A DNA stretch of 64,000 nucleotides from positions 164,726,394-164,790,393 of the forward strand of contig CP136069.1 of the NCBI GenBank assembly GCA_032622095.1, given 5' to 3'. Shown one piece after another: positions 48,671-60,960 of the stretch. The DNA comes from Siphonodentalium dalli (lineage: Eukaryota; Mollusca; Scaphopoda; Gadilida; Siphonodentaliidae). Under the pieces are notes generated by a model, which worked only from the letters and a program-made list of their open reading frames with translations, was not told the origin of the DNA and ran no database searches. The first letter of the stretch is position 1; every line of letters starts with the position of its first letter. Position numbers and translations under genes: made by a program.

Positions 48671-50085
48671 ACAATATTTTATTCGAACTAAACAGAACAA
48701 ACGTACAAATAATACATGGACATGCAATATATAAAATGAATGTTCAAAAGATGATTGGGCAACAAGCTTTGATGCCTTTGTTAAGTACTATCCACAAAAA
48801 ATAAATGTTACCCCAGTTATCTTGGAATAGATACCAGTGGGGTATAGCAAACGGTTTTTGGTTCTGTATGTCCGAATAATAAAGTTTAGATTAAAGGAAA
48901 GGAAAGGGAAAGGGAGTGCAGGCAGTAATTGGACAGGGGTAATTGAACTTACCATTAACAGGATAAAGTAAATTATATCACAGAGAATGAAGAGATGATT
49001 ATACCATGCTAACATTCTCACCATTTGTCGTCACTAGCCAATGAATATCGAAATTCATAAATTTGGTCTGATCGCGCTATACGACCCAATTGGAGGTGAT
49101 TTTGAAAGGCGTCTGATCAGGATTATGGACATTCCATTAAATTTCTTCCACGTTACATGTTAACGTATATCAGATTTAAGTAGGAACTGGCTCAATACGA
49201 GTGTTTTTAAAATCGCTCAATGTGATTTAATAAATACTCATTTCGTATCGAAATGCCTATGTATCGATTGGCATTGCACATTGAAATGTATCTCAACTCA
49301 AATCAAATTTGGAGAAAAAAAATCTCGATTTTCACCCCATGACGCGGTTCAATTCAAATTCAATGTATTAATAATCTGATCATGAAAATAGATATAACAG
49401 AGATAAAAATTGGAGTCATTGGCATATAAATGCTAATACAAAATGTATAACCCGCGCCCACTTCGTCTAACCCAGACTGCGATGATGATCGGCGATCTTA
49501 CAACGCACTGATTAACTCTTTCTTTACTAAAGAATTCTCCAATCAGTTATAACATATTTATTTACTAAACATTTCCCTAAATAAATAGGGCTCCTTCTGT
49601 ACTTCATTTGTATTTATGTCGTCTGCTTTCTTTTAAAACCTTAACATCCCTCCAAATCAATAATAGACCATTGCTATGTACACGTTTTAACTGATAATCC
49701 ATTCAGTATAAAATCGGTTAAGTAAGGCTGTTTTGTATTGTCGTGCAAAGTAAAAAAAAGCTACACAGGGTCTACAAAATGAGCAAAAAGTCACACAGCA
49801 TCTCAAAGTTTTGTTCGTCTGTCACAGTCGAACTCGAGCGGGTTGAATACACATTCAAATTCCGTAGAAATTAACAGGAAAATCACAAACAGATAATTAT
49901 TATTTTTTATCACATAATTTGGCCATAAAAGCAGTTTCATAATTATTAGGCAATAGACACGTTTAATATCAGCGCGTGCGATGACGTCACGGCGTTCTTC
50001 AAATAACTTGCGATCGCTGTAGTTTATGATTGTTGTTTTCGATGAATATTTCGCGTTGCTTCGGGTTTATTTGATCATATGATAA
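48671..50085. other. Unannotated DNA
   Basis: No exon recognised. A full palindromic cAMP-response-like site (tgacgtca) lies at 49983-49990 without a supporting gene. Confidence 0.4.
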
Positions 50086-50087
50086 AA

Positions 50088-50233
50088 GGTATCTCACACT
50101 CGTCCTATTTTATACGTAATTTATCAACCTCGTCCTCTAAATTCTATTTGAGCCTCGGTAAACCTCGGCTCAAATCGAATTTAGTGAACGCGGTTGATAA
50201 ATTCCGTATAAAATAGAAACTCATGTGAGATCC
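50088..50233. repeat. Foldback repeat with arms of about 65 bp
   Basis: ggtatctcaca, tattttatac, aatttatcaac and ctaaatt-ctatttgagcc are mirrored as complements to about 50233. It shares actaaatt-cgattcgagcc style wording with 57905-57985 and 60440-60520, suggesting a dispersed foldback family. Confidence 0.75.
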
Positions 50234-52195
50234 TCTATATAATAGTTTACAGACGACTAATTTAAAATTTGCGTTTTCTTGTTAGATTTTGAAATGCTGG
50301 ATGACTTTTTGCACTTTTGTGAGATCTGGGTAGCTTTTTGCACAAAACTATCCGACAAAGATTTACATTTAAGTATGTCGCTGACAATTGATTTTAAAAT
50401 GACCGTTGGAGAATAGAGCTATAACGCGCTGTAATTTCAAAGAAACTAGACTCAGATAAGCGCCATAGATCAAAGCACGTCATCGTGTTCTCCTCATTTA
50501 AATGTCAAGCCGCGGTGAAGATTCGATACAAATAGCCGGCCGCCGTAGTTTTTGTGTACATTTATCGAACACGCTAAAAATACACACGATTCTCAACACA
50601 GCTCGACAATGATGTTTTTGTGCTACTTATAGATCCTTGCCTGGTGCTGACAGAGTCCACTTCATCAAATGGGCCATGTAGACATTATATTCCATTGTAA
50701 CAAGGGTATTCCTCTGCGGGCTGCCGATTTTTATTCCGAGTTTTCAACAGTATTGGCAGAACAATTCAGGGTGCGCTCTTAGAATCCACAGCATCAATCC
50801 GCAAACCATTGTGTTAATTCCTATGCCGTGGAACCATTGAGTCGCGCTATTTGTTCTCAAGTCGTATTCCTGCTAAAACGTTTACGTCAATTCGTGTAAG
50901 TGCCGACATTGTTCATATATACGTCAGACCTGAATTTTTCATAGAGCTCCGGGGACATTTGCAACGAATATATAATGCTTAAATTTCAAGTGAACGCAGA
51001 ATTGAGGCGTCCGCGGAAGTAGTTTGTGTCTTTAGTGTTACTTGGCAGCAATCAACTTCGGATTACCGTCATGTCTTAAAGGAACTCTGAAACATTGGAA
51101 GAGGAAACAATAGACATCAAAACACTAGCAACCGTTCTGTGCTTGGTTTTTGTTGCCCAAAAGAATATTGTGTATGTTTTTTTAACATTATAACTCGAGG
51201 TTCGGATACACTACGACAAAGAGTTGCAGTCCTCCTATAATTGTGTTGATAACAGTTTCCCGTCAGAAAACAAGACTATCAGGATCAGATGTTATAAAGC
51301 TTTCGCGTTCTATAATTCTAAATCAAGAAATAAATTCCTGCGGCTAAAAAATCTTCAGACGGATTTTTGAAATACCCCCTGAGGGAATCTGAAACCTGCT
51401 GAAATAACAATACGTTTGCTTCATTTCTGTGAGAGTTTTGTGCCAAGGACTCATACGAGATGACCTGTTCCGAAGAAGTATGTCTACTGGTGTCATGTAC
51501 AATCGGTGAGTTAACATTTCTTTACTAAGTGGATTCTACCATAAGTTATAAAAGTATACACTCATATGGATTTTTTTTCTTCTGGAAATAGATGACGAGC
51601 GCAGAAGGAGTCATGTTAATTTGTGGGGAATTTGCAGATTATATATTTTATCTGAACATTTCCTAAACAAACTACTCATCAATGAGTTTCTTTTTTAGTA
51701 AAGAAAGGGCTAAAAATCCCAAAATGACTGTTTGAAGCCTGAAATTTTGCTAGTTTTTGTTACAACCTGGTCCGGTTCCAGTGCTTAACAGACGCCTTTC
51801 GCATATAATGAACGACCACAGATAACTATTACGAATAACTATTTGTAGTCGTATTTTTTTTTTCACGGTCCAAAAACCTTTTCGAAGAATTGACGACTAC
51901 GAAGCCGTTTGTGAGAAAATCGTATTTGTCACTCGCAATAAGGGATTATGGTTCTGCGTGCCGTGAATATTTTGTACTTAATTACGCTGTTATCAAGTCA
52001 TATCTTAGTGCTTTGTGTTTCGCAAAATTCACGACGACGAATGATATGATTGCCACTAATAAATAAATACTAAGGCCACAGGCGATCACAATTTAAGGAC
52101 AATCTGAGAGTCAGAGTCATCTCCCAAATTGCACGATGAGCTGATAAACGACAACTAATAGATAGAACACAAATTATAGTGACGTAGTACCCTAT
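50234..52195. other. Mostly unique DNA with one weak exon candidate
   Basis: The longest stretch of apparently non-repetitive sequence in the second half of the window. Nothing coding is strongly supported. Confidence 0.4.
51460..51505 (+). CDS. Weak candidate first coding exon
   Basis: ATG at 51460 opens MTCSEEVCLLVSCTI, ending at ATCG|GTGAGT, a strong splice donor consensus (GT at 51506). With only 15 codons and no homology recognised, this could be chance. Listed because the upstream kilobase is unique DNA. Confidence 0.2.
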
Positions 52196-52229
52196 TCGTA
52201 ATAATTTTCTGCCGTAGTTCATTATGCGA

Positions 52230-54975
52230 AACGTTTCTAATATATGTCAACAAATACGTTTAACACGTTTATACGGACTTAGTACGCCACCACATAAAGA
52301 AGTAATCAAATTGTAGAATATATGTCGGCTAATATATTAAACATGTCTATACGGACTTAGTACGCCACCACATAAAGAAGTAATCAAATTGTAGAATATA
52401 TGTCGGCTAATATATTAAACACGTCTATATGGACTTAGTACGCCACCACATAAAGAAGTAATCAAATTGTAGAATATATGTCGACTAATATATTAAACAC
52501 GTCTATATGGACTTAGTACGCCACCACATGAAGAAGTAATCAAATTGTAGAATATATGTCGGCTAATATGTTAAACATATCTATACTGACTTAGTACGCC
52601 ATCACATAAAGAAGTAATCAAATTGTAGAATATATGTCGGCTAATATATTAAACACGTCTATATGGACTTAGTATGCCACCACATAAAGAAGTAATCAAA
52701 TTGTAGAATATATGTCGGCTAATATATTAAACACGTCTATACGGACTTAGTACGCCGCCACATAAAGAAGTAATCAAATTGTAGAATATATGTCGGCTAA
52801 TATATTAAACACGTCTATACGGACTTAGTATGCCACCACATGAAGAAGTAATCAAATTGTAGAATATATGTCGGCTAATATGTTAAACATGTCTATACGG
52901 ACTTAGTACGCCGCCACATAAAGAAGTAATCAAATTGTAGAATATATGTCGACTAGTGCGCCGCCACATAAAAACGTAATCAAATTGTAGAATATATGTC
53001 GACTAATTTGTTAAGCACGTCTATACGGACTGACGTAGTGCGCCGCCACATAAAGCAGTAATCAAATTGTAGAATATATGTCGACTAATATATTAAACAC
53101 GTCTATACGGACTTAGTACGCCACCACATAAAGAAGTAATCAAATTGTAGAATATATGTCGGCTAATATATTAAACACGTCTATATGGACTTAGTACGCC
53201 ACCACATGAAGAAGTAATCAAATTGTAGAATATATGTCGGCTAATATATTAAACACGTCTATATGGACTTAGTACGCCACCACATAAAGAAGTAATCAAA
53301 TTGTAGAATATATGTCGGCTAATATATTAAACACGTCTATACGGACTTAGTACGCCGCCACATAAAGAAGTAATCAAATTGTAGAATATATGTCGGCTAA
53401 TATATTAAACACGTCTATACGGACTTAGTATGCCACCACATGAAGAAGTAATCAAATTGTAGAATATATGTCGGCTAATATGTTAAACATGTCTATACGG
53501 ACTTAGTACGCCGCCACATAAAGAAGTAATCAAATTGTAGAATATATGTCGACTAGTACGCCGCCACATAAAAACGTAATCAAATTGTAGAATATATGTC
53601 GACTAATTTGTTAAGCACGTCTATACGGACTGACGTAGTGCGCCGCCACATAAAGAAGTAATCAAATTGTAGATTATATGTCGACTAATATATTAAACAC
53701 GTCTATACGGACTTAGTACGCCACCACATAAAGAAGTAATCAAATTGTAGAATATATGTCGGCTAATATATTAAACACGTCTATATGGACTTAGTACGCC
53801 ACCACATGAAGAAGTAATCAAATTGTAGAATATATGTCGGCTAATATATTAAACACGTCTATATGGACTTAGTACGCCACCACATGAAGAAGTAATCAAA
53901 TTGTAGAATATATGTCGGCTAATATATTAAACACGTCTATACGGACTTAGTATGCCACCACATGAAGAAGTAATCAAATTGTAGAATATATGTCGGCTAA
54001 TATGTTAAACATGTCTATACGGACTTAGTACGCCGCCACATAAAGAAGTAATCAAATTGTAGAATATATGTCGACTAGTACGCCGCCACATAAAAACGTA
54101 ATCAAATTGTAGAATATATGTCGACTAATTTGTTAAGCACGTCTATACGGACTGACGTAGTGCGCCGCCACATAAAGAAGTAATCAAATTGTAGAATATA
54201 TGTCGACTAATATATTAAACATGTCTATACGGACTTAGTACGCCGCCACATAAAGTAATCAAATTGTAGAATATATGTCGGCTAATATATTAAACACGTC
54301 TATACGGACTTAGAACGCCGCCACATAAAGAAGTAACCAAATTGTGGAATATATGTCGACTAATATATTAAACACATTTATACGGACTTAGTACGCCACC
54401 ACATAAAGAATTAATCAAATTGTAGAATATATGTCGACTAATTTGTTAAACATGTCTATACGGACTTAGTACGCCACCACATAAAGACGTAATCAAATTG
54501 TAGAATATATGTCGGCTAATATGTTAAACATGTCTATACGGACTTAGTACCCCACCACATAAAGACGTAATCAAATTGTAGAATATATGTCGACTAATAT
54601 ATTAAACACGTCTATACGGACTTAGTACGCCACCACATAAAGAAGTAATCAAATTGTAGAATATATGTCGACTAATATATTAAACATGTCTATACGGACT
54701 TAGTACGCCGCCACATAAAGAAGTAATCAAATTGTAGAATATATGTCGACTAATATGTTAAACATGTCTATACGGACTTATTACGCCACCACATAAAGAC
54801 GTAATCAAATTGTAGAATATATGTCGACTAATATGTTAAACATGTCTATACGGACTTAGTACGCCACCACATAAAGACGTAATCAAATTGTAGAATATAT
54901 GTCGGCTAATATATTAAACACGTCTATACGGACTTAGTACGCTGCCACATAAAGAAGTAATCAAATTGTAGAATT
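52230..54975 (+). repeat. 78-bp satellite with higher-order repeat structure
   Basis: About 35 copies of a 78-bp unit (atcaaattgtagaatatatg, tcggctaatatattaaacac, gtctatacggacttagtacg, ccaccacataaagaagta). A truncated 50-bp variant (gtcgactagtacgccgcc) is always followed by an 82-bp variant (ggactgacgtagtgcg). This pair recurs at 52948, 53548 and 54070, giving higher-order periods of 600 bp (50+82+6x78) and 522 bp (50+82+5x78). No coding frame. Confidence 0.97.
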
Positions 54976-55446
54976 TAGAAAATTTAATGTCTGGTCTGGA
55001 TTTTGTTTCGGAATGGAACAATTAAAAGCGTCAATTGTTAGTCTATTCATATTTTGCTAAACATAATGAGTAGTCTATTCATGTTATGGTAAAAAGAATG
55101 AGTGTCTGAGCGTAAAAGATGAAAATAGTTGGAAATGTTGTATCTTTAAAAAGTATTTTTCAGAGTATATAAAGCCTGTAGACAGACGTTTCGTGTATTC
55201 ACCGACCTATATTATCATCCGACCATATTATCATCCGACCTGTATTATCATCCTTCAAAACATGCGGAGATTTTATTTGCAGGTTGAAACGACCCATCTC
55301 CGTTTTTATATAACTAGTTTACGCTATAGTACTATAACAACAAATGTTCGCCCTCACAATATGAGAGATACGTTCTAATTATGTAAAAAGGTGGTTTCTA
55401 CATAATAAAATAAAAAAACCATTTCAAGGTGGGTCATTGGAGAATT

Positions 55447-55897
55447 GTGACCCGCCATATCAAATCCTGTCGGAAGTCGGGATTTTTTTTACCCTGTGCC
55501 AATGCATTCTCTTATATATGCGAGTCGACCATAGGTCGCCTCGCATATATAAGAGAAAGCATTGGCCTAACAATTTTTTACAATTTTAATAATTGTTTTG
55601 TATTCTTTAACAATTTTATAACTTTACCCATACAGAGCCCCAGACAAACATGAGCAGACGACACGCTTCTATATGCTTCTATATATGTGTGGGGCTCCCT
55701 GCAGGGTAATGGATGTTTTTTTATTTTATGTCCTAAAAATTGTCAGAAACATTTATTTAAAAAAATGATAAAAAATTGTTAGGCCAATGCATTCTCTTAT
55801 ATATGCGAGGCCTATGGTCAACTCGCATATATAAGAGAATGCATTGGCACAGGGTAAAAAAATCCGACTTCCGACTGGATTTGATATGGCGGGTCAC
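55447..55897. mobile_element. MITE family Q, copy Q2, carrying the palindrome cassette
   Basis: GTGACCCGCCATATCAAATC ends as in Q1, with AATT outside both ends (55443-55446, 55898-55901). Palindromes at 55499-55565 and 55784-55847 (the second lacks 3 bp). The linker is inverted relative to Q1, and its inner hairpin gagcccc...ggggctc is kept. Confidence 0.85.
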
Positions 55898-56022
55898 AAT
55901 TTGATAGGAAACATTTGCAATAAACGCACTGCAATATCTAGCTTATGAACCCAAATAGTATGCGCTCAGATTACTATCTGAAATCATGAATGTCTGCGTG
56001 AAAATAAATAAAGTTTTATTAA

Positions 56023-56411
56023 CCCTTTACCCAACAAAACGGCCAAAACCGGCCAAATAAAGCTTCAACAGCCTAAAATATCTTCGGTCTGTCTCAATAG
56101 AACCATACAAATATGGATATCATTGGAACCGGCTCATTGACCACATTGTGATGGTTACAGTTATGCCCTGTGCCAATGCTTTCTCTTATATATGCGAGTC
56201 GACCATAGGTCGCCTCGCATATAAAGAGAATGCAATGGCCTAAAAAAACTCTTTAACACTTTAACACTTTTTACCATTTTTTCTTACATTCTTTAACATT
56301 TTTATAATTTTTAATGTGTTAAGCCAATGCATTCTCTTATATATGCGAGGCGACCTATGGTCGACTCGCATATATAAGAGAATGCATTGGCACAGGGCCG
56401 TTCTGTTGGGT
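56023..56411 (-). mobile_element. piggyBac-like MITE family P, copy P3, one end lost
   Basis: TTAA plus CCCTTTACCCAACA at the left (56019-56036), in the opposite orientation to P1. Palindromes at 56173-56238 and 56324-56390. The right end stops at ctgttgggt and lacks the final aaaggg and TTAA. Confidence 0.8.
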
Positions 56412-56635
56412 CATTTGTAGAACTCCGTAAAATAGCATAATGTCTGAAAAGATGAATCAGTATTGAGTATTTATATCTGTCAGATTATTCCAAACATGGT
56501 TGAATAATATGTTGGTTTTTTTATGTACTTTTTGGTCCAGATTCTGGTTGAATACTTACTACTTTATTCCGGACGATTTATTTGGTGATAAAAATGATTC
56601 CGCTAATAATTATGGTGTCCTGTTTCCGCCACATA

Positions 56636-57195
56636 CTTTTTTCGCTTGCTTCATTTGGTTTTTTCGCTTCCTTCGGTTCCTTCGCGGCGAAGCTAGCGAA
56701 ATAATCACAATTATTTTGGTTCCAGCGAAGCGAAAAAATCAAACGAAGCAAGCGAAAACATCAAACGACGAAAGCGAAAAAAAACCATCATTGTTATTTC
56801 GCTTGCTTCGTTTGGTTTTCTCGCTTCCTGCAGTTCCTTCCTGCGACATTTTTTTTTTCGCTTTCGAAGTATCCGAAGTAAGCGATGGAACAACCGAAAC
56901 CCAACAACAACACAATTTACCGGCTCTCTGACCGGAACTTTTTTCTTGGTTGTTGTTGGGTTTCGGCGATTCTTTCGGTTGATTCGGACACTTCGCGAAG
57001 CAAGCGAAGGAACGGCCCAAAGCGAAAAAAACAACAAAATGACGCACGAAGGAACCGAAAAAATCAAACGATGCAAGCGAAATAACAATGATGTTTTTCG
57101 CTTTCGTCGTTTGATTTTTTCGCTTTCATCGTTTGATTTTTTCGCTTTCGTCGTTTGATTTTTTCGCTTTCGTCGTTTGATTTTTTCGCTTCCTT
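56636..57195. repeat. Low-complexity 22-bp repeats in both orientations
   Basis: tttttcgctttcgtcgtttga units (22 bp) run in tandem at 57095-57190. Blocks of the complement (caaacgacgaaagcgaaaaa type) occur at 56733-56790 and 57000-57085, alternating with forward blocks. Frames across it (up to 143 codons) are by-products. Confidence 0.85.
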
Positions 57196-57745
57196 CGGTT
57201 CCTTCGTGTTCTGGCTATTTTGGACATGCAAAAACCAAAACTGACTATTTTTAAGATCATTACCGACACATACAAAACTTCCAAGAATTCAAAACGGTGC
57301 GTCTTTTGAAGAAGAGAGTCTGTGATTTCTGTGTCAATTAACAAGTGAATATTTAATAACATTTATTAAAGAATGTTTTATGCCTATTCTTAATGTATAT
57401 TTTATATAGTATTGTGCGGGATCGTAATGCGTGAATATTTCGAATGATGTTGATTGCAATAAATTTCATATTTTATTCGTCTGGTAAGAGGAACATTGGC
57501 TTATGAAATTCTGACAAATTTGTCGTCAAATCGAATTTTAACACAAAAATTAGCCCCTCAATCCGGTCTCATATTTTTTAGTAAGACACCCGAGTATTAT
57601 CGGCACGCGTAATGACGTAGCAGCTTAGCGCAATGATATTGAAGTCAATGCCGGAACTTTAGTATAATATTAATTAGAATATAAATATGATCTTCAATTT
57701 GTATTGGGTTATTTAGTGTTGACTGCAATTGTCAGATAAACATGT

Positions 57746-57985
57746 GTAATAAGGGTGGTTGAACAATGTTGTCAACATGAAAAGACACGCTTAACATGGA
57801 ACTGTATTTTTCTTGAAGGTGTCTCTACTTCCTCTTTTGTTGTGATAAGGAAATCATATTAATTAATTTTAACCGATGCCTTTTAGATATCGTTTTTCCT
57901 TGCTAAAATGTGGTCATGTGATAAAATGGATCTCAAATTTATTAACGTGTCCACTAAATTTGATTCGAGCCTCACTAAATGATCA
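57746..57985. repeat. Dispersed repeat W, copy 1
   Basis: aagggtggttga, gtgtctctacttcctctt, ttgctaaaatgtg and cactaaatttgattcgagcc recur in order at 60226-60480. Confidence 0.7.
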
Positions 57986-58134
57986 TTTTGGAAAGTACTT
58001 GAAAAATGTAATTGCATTACATGTCTATTTATCAAAGTAATTAATTACTTTCAATCACAAATTACAATTAGCCGATCCCTGCTGTTCGGGTCGTTTGGGA
58101 TGAGACGTCCCCGTATAACGCGTCCATCGAAATA

Positions 58135-58200
58135 TCTATATCTATTTCAAAACCAAATGTTGTGTGTGTGTCTGTTTGTGTATGTCCGGTTATATCGGTA
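58135..58200 (+). mobile_element. Possible Helitron 5' end
   Basis: A|TCTATATCTATTTCAAAACC followed by a tgtgtgtgtgtctgttt run matches the 5' termini at 27765 (minus) and 37291. No convincing 3' end was found; a hairpin touching CTAG at 58493-58511 is not followed by T. A 115-codon frame at 58164-58511 is unrecognised. Confidence 0.35.
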
Positions 58201-58847
58201 CCAACAGGGCGATACTAAATAGAGGATATCTACACTTTTTGGTTGGATATGGGAATTATCTCACGATACCCAAGCACAGCCATGGTAATGAGCTTCTGCA
58301 TATAAAAACAAGTTCCATTTTTCAGACAGATTGGTTGAGAGATAACGGGGCTAACATCATAGTATGTTTAACAAAACAATTTAATTCATCACATATTACA
58401 ATATCGTTTAACATGAACACTCAGTGGCGAAGCGATGTTAACTTATTTAGTACTGAATCGCTTTTAGTTTTAGCGCGGATGGATACGAGTGAGATATCAA
58501 TATCTCACTAGACGGATAACGGGTTTTATCTGATGCAAAAATACTACTATTTGATAGCTTAGCATATAATAAATTGAATATGTATGGCTTAAGCCATGAT
58601 ATCCTCCTGCGGACCTAAATAACTATAGAAAGTTCCCTTGAACTCAATTTTAGGACACGCAGTGTGTTTTCTATGAATCGATGAAGCCCCTTTTCACCAT
58701 TAATTAACAGAATGTTGCTGATCTATTGTCTGTGGTCCTATTAAATTAAACAAAATCAATAAGGTTGACCTGCGGCCAGTGATCACAATGGCACCAAATT
58801 GATCGGGTAATAGAGACAGCATGGCGACTTGTTATCGACAATCTTAA

Positions 58848-59224
58848 CCCTTTACCCAACAGAACGGCCCTGTGCCAATGCATTCTCTAATATATGCGAG
58901 TCGACCATAGGTCGCCTCGCATATATAGGAGAATGCATTGGCTTAACACATATTAAAAATGATCAAATTGTCAAAGAATGTAGAAAATATTATAATATTT
59001 TTTTAGGCCAATGCATTCTCTTATATATGCGAGGCGACCTATGGTCGACTCGCATATATAAGAGAATGCATTGGCACAGGGCATAACTGTAACCATCACA
59101 ATGTGGTCAATGAACCGGTTCCAATGATATCCATATTTGTATGGTGTTATTGAGACAGACCGAAGATATTTTAGGCTGTTGAAGCTTTATATGGGGGTTT
59201 TTGGCCGTTTTGTTGGGTAAAGGG
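58848..59224 (+). mobile_element. piggyBac-like MITE family P, copy P4, carrying the palindrome cassette
   Basis: CCCTTTACCC and GGGTAAAGGG ends; TTAA at 58844-58847 and mutated TTAC at 59225-59228. Palindromes at 58875-58941 and 59008-59074 with a shortened linker. Confidence 0.85.
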
Positions 59225-59231
59225 TTACAAA

Positions 59232-59660
59232 ACGTAAAGCCGGCAAATAGTGTGTCTATCATTTGCAGATTAAGGACCCCAAAGGGTGAATTTAGTGATG
59301 CTATCCCCCACAGCGGGCTAGCATTACAAAATACACCCTCTGTAGACCTCAATCTGCTTAATTATGCCTCATCTTCTCAAATAACATTGTTTTAGTTACC
59401 TTTTCCCAGCTGTTGAAGTTTCAGAATATAAAATGCATAATCGATGAGACTACAAATAGGTGAATATCACCAACTTCAACCGGGGAACTTCAATTTGAGC
59501 CTAGGTCTCCCATATCAGTTGAGGCCTGAGAAGAATGAGGTTCATCGAGGGTGAATTTGGCGACGCTAACCAGCCGTGCGGGATAGCGTCACTAAATTCA
59601 CCCTCTGGAGACCTCATTCTGCAAATGACAAACACACTATTTTCAGGCTTGAAAAACGTG
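59232..59660. repeat. Inverted repeat whose arms contain hairpins
   Basis: aatagtgtgtctatcatttg and agggtgaatttagtgatgct (59247-59302) recur inverted at about 59568-59655. The right arm alone folds as gaatgaggt...acctcattc (59533-59621). Confidence 0.75.
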
Positions 59661-60225
59661 GCCGAATACGAACTGATGTGACTGCAGGTGTTGCCCGACG
59701 CCGTTCATGGCACCCCGAAAAACGACTATTCAAAAAATATTCTAACCGAAGTGGTAGTCAAATTTGATATACAAAGTTTGGTTACTACGATTGGGTAGAA
59801 CCATTACACGGTCACTATGTTGAGAAGTTAAATTAGGTAACCCGATAATTAACGTAACTATTTTTCTTGATTAATCAATTAATAAATCTGACAGTATTCT
59901 ACCCCAACGCGCACGATCACGAAATAATATACACTCTTATAGGCGAGTCATGATTGGGGTTCAAAATGTTTCTGAATAGGACTCTATTGACAATATATCG
60001 TATATAATGCAATTGTGTATTCAAGTAGTGAAATATGATGATATATAATATATGTCAAAACGAGAGCTATTGTATCCAACACATGTACAAGCAGTCACGT
60101 TATTTCAGTAAATTTAATACTATCAGCTATCTAAATGAATTACTAGTATTTCAATGCAAGTTGAATCTTTGTCCTTAAACCCGATTTCTGATTCTTCGAG
60201 AGGTGCTAACTATATTTTTTCAATA

Positions 60226-60520
60226 CAAGGGTGAATAACGGTGGTTGAGCAAGTGTGTCAACGTGAAAAGAAGCACTTAAAATGGAACTATATTTTTTCT
60301 TGAGGTGTCTTTACTTCCTCTTTGGTTGTGATATGGAAGTCAACATTAATTTTTGTTTTAACCCCAGCCGTTTAGAGATGTTTTTGTCTTGCTAAAATGT
60401 GATTAAGCGATAACAAAAACATCTCAACTTCGTCGCAATTATTTACGAACCTCGTTCACTAAATTCGATTCGAGCTTATCTATAGGCTCGGCTCGAATCT
60501 AATTTAGTGCACACGGTTAA
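60226..60520. repeat. Dispersed repeat W, copy 2, with a foldback end
   Basis: Matches 57746-57985, then adds a stem aacctcgttcactaaattcg facing tctaatttagtgcacacggt (60450-60518). Confidence 0.7.
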
Positions 60521-60660
60521 CACTTACAGTGCCAGGGGCCGATCTCATCGGCCCTAATTTACGGTCTGTAAAATCGGCCCTAAAAATATAAAACAAATTT
60601 TTTTTTTTTTTTTTATTTTTTTTTTTTTATATTTTTTTGGGTTGAATTTTTTTTGGGTAT
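60517..60660 (+). mobile_element. Family R left-end relic followed by a T-rich tract
   Basis: TTAA then agtgccaggggccgatctca and tcggccct match the left end of R1 (48411 onward). The rest is replaced by a poly-T rich tract (60598-60630) and has no palindrome cassette. Confidence 0.6.
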
Positions 60661-60960
60661 GCTTAAGCATGCTATAGCAAATTTAAAAACAAAAAAATCC
60701 CTTCACACACTTTGTTTAATTACTCTGCCGGTCAAATTCCAATGACTCCAATCTATCTGCAAGTTATTCATTAAGTAAACCGCAACTGTTACAGTGAACT
60801 CGTGTCTTCGCTACACTTACTGCGTATACCACTATCCTGTTCAGATAAGACGATTAAATCACGAAAAATGTTGATGAAAATTCTGCAAATCACAGATTTT
60901 CAGCAAAACATTTGAATTAATGTTGACATTGGTGATTGTTAACAACACTGTAACAGTTAC

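Noticed and set aside
49983-49990. Full CRE-like site tgacgtca as a promoter signal
   Set aside because: An isolated 8-mer with no nearby supported gene or transcription start.
52230-54975. Regular repeats that could look like a CRISPR array
   Set aside because: There are no unique spacers; monomers abut each other and form higher-order satellite repeats in a eukaryotic context.
56500-57088. Several 100-143 codon frames on both strands
   Set aside because: They read through low-complexity 22-bp repeats in mixed orientations and overlap each other on both strands.
58164-58511. 115-codon plus-strand frame
   Set aside because: Begins in a tgtg microsatellite beside a Helitron-like 5' end; no signal peptide, domain or splice context recognised.
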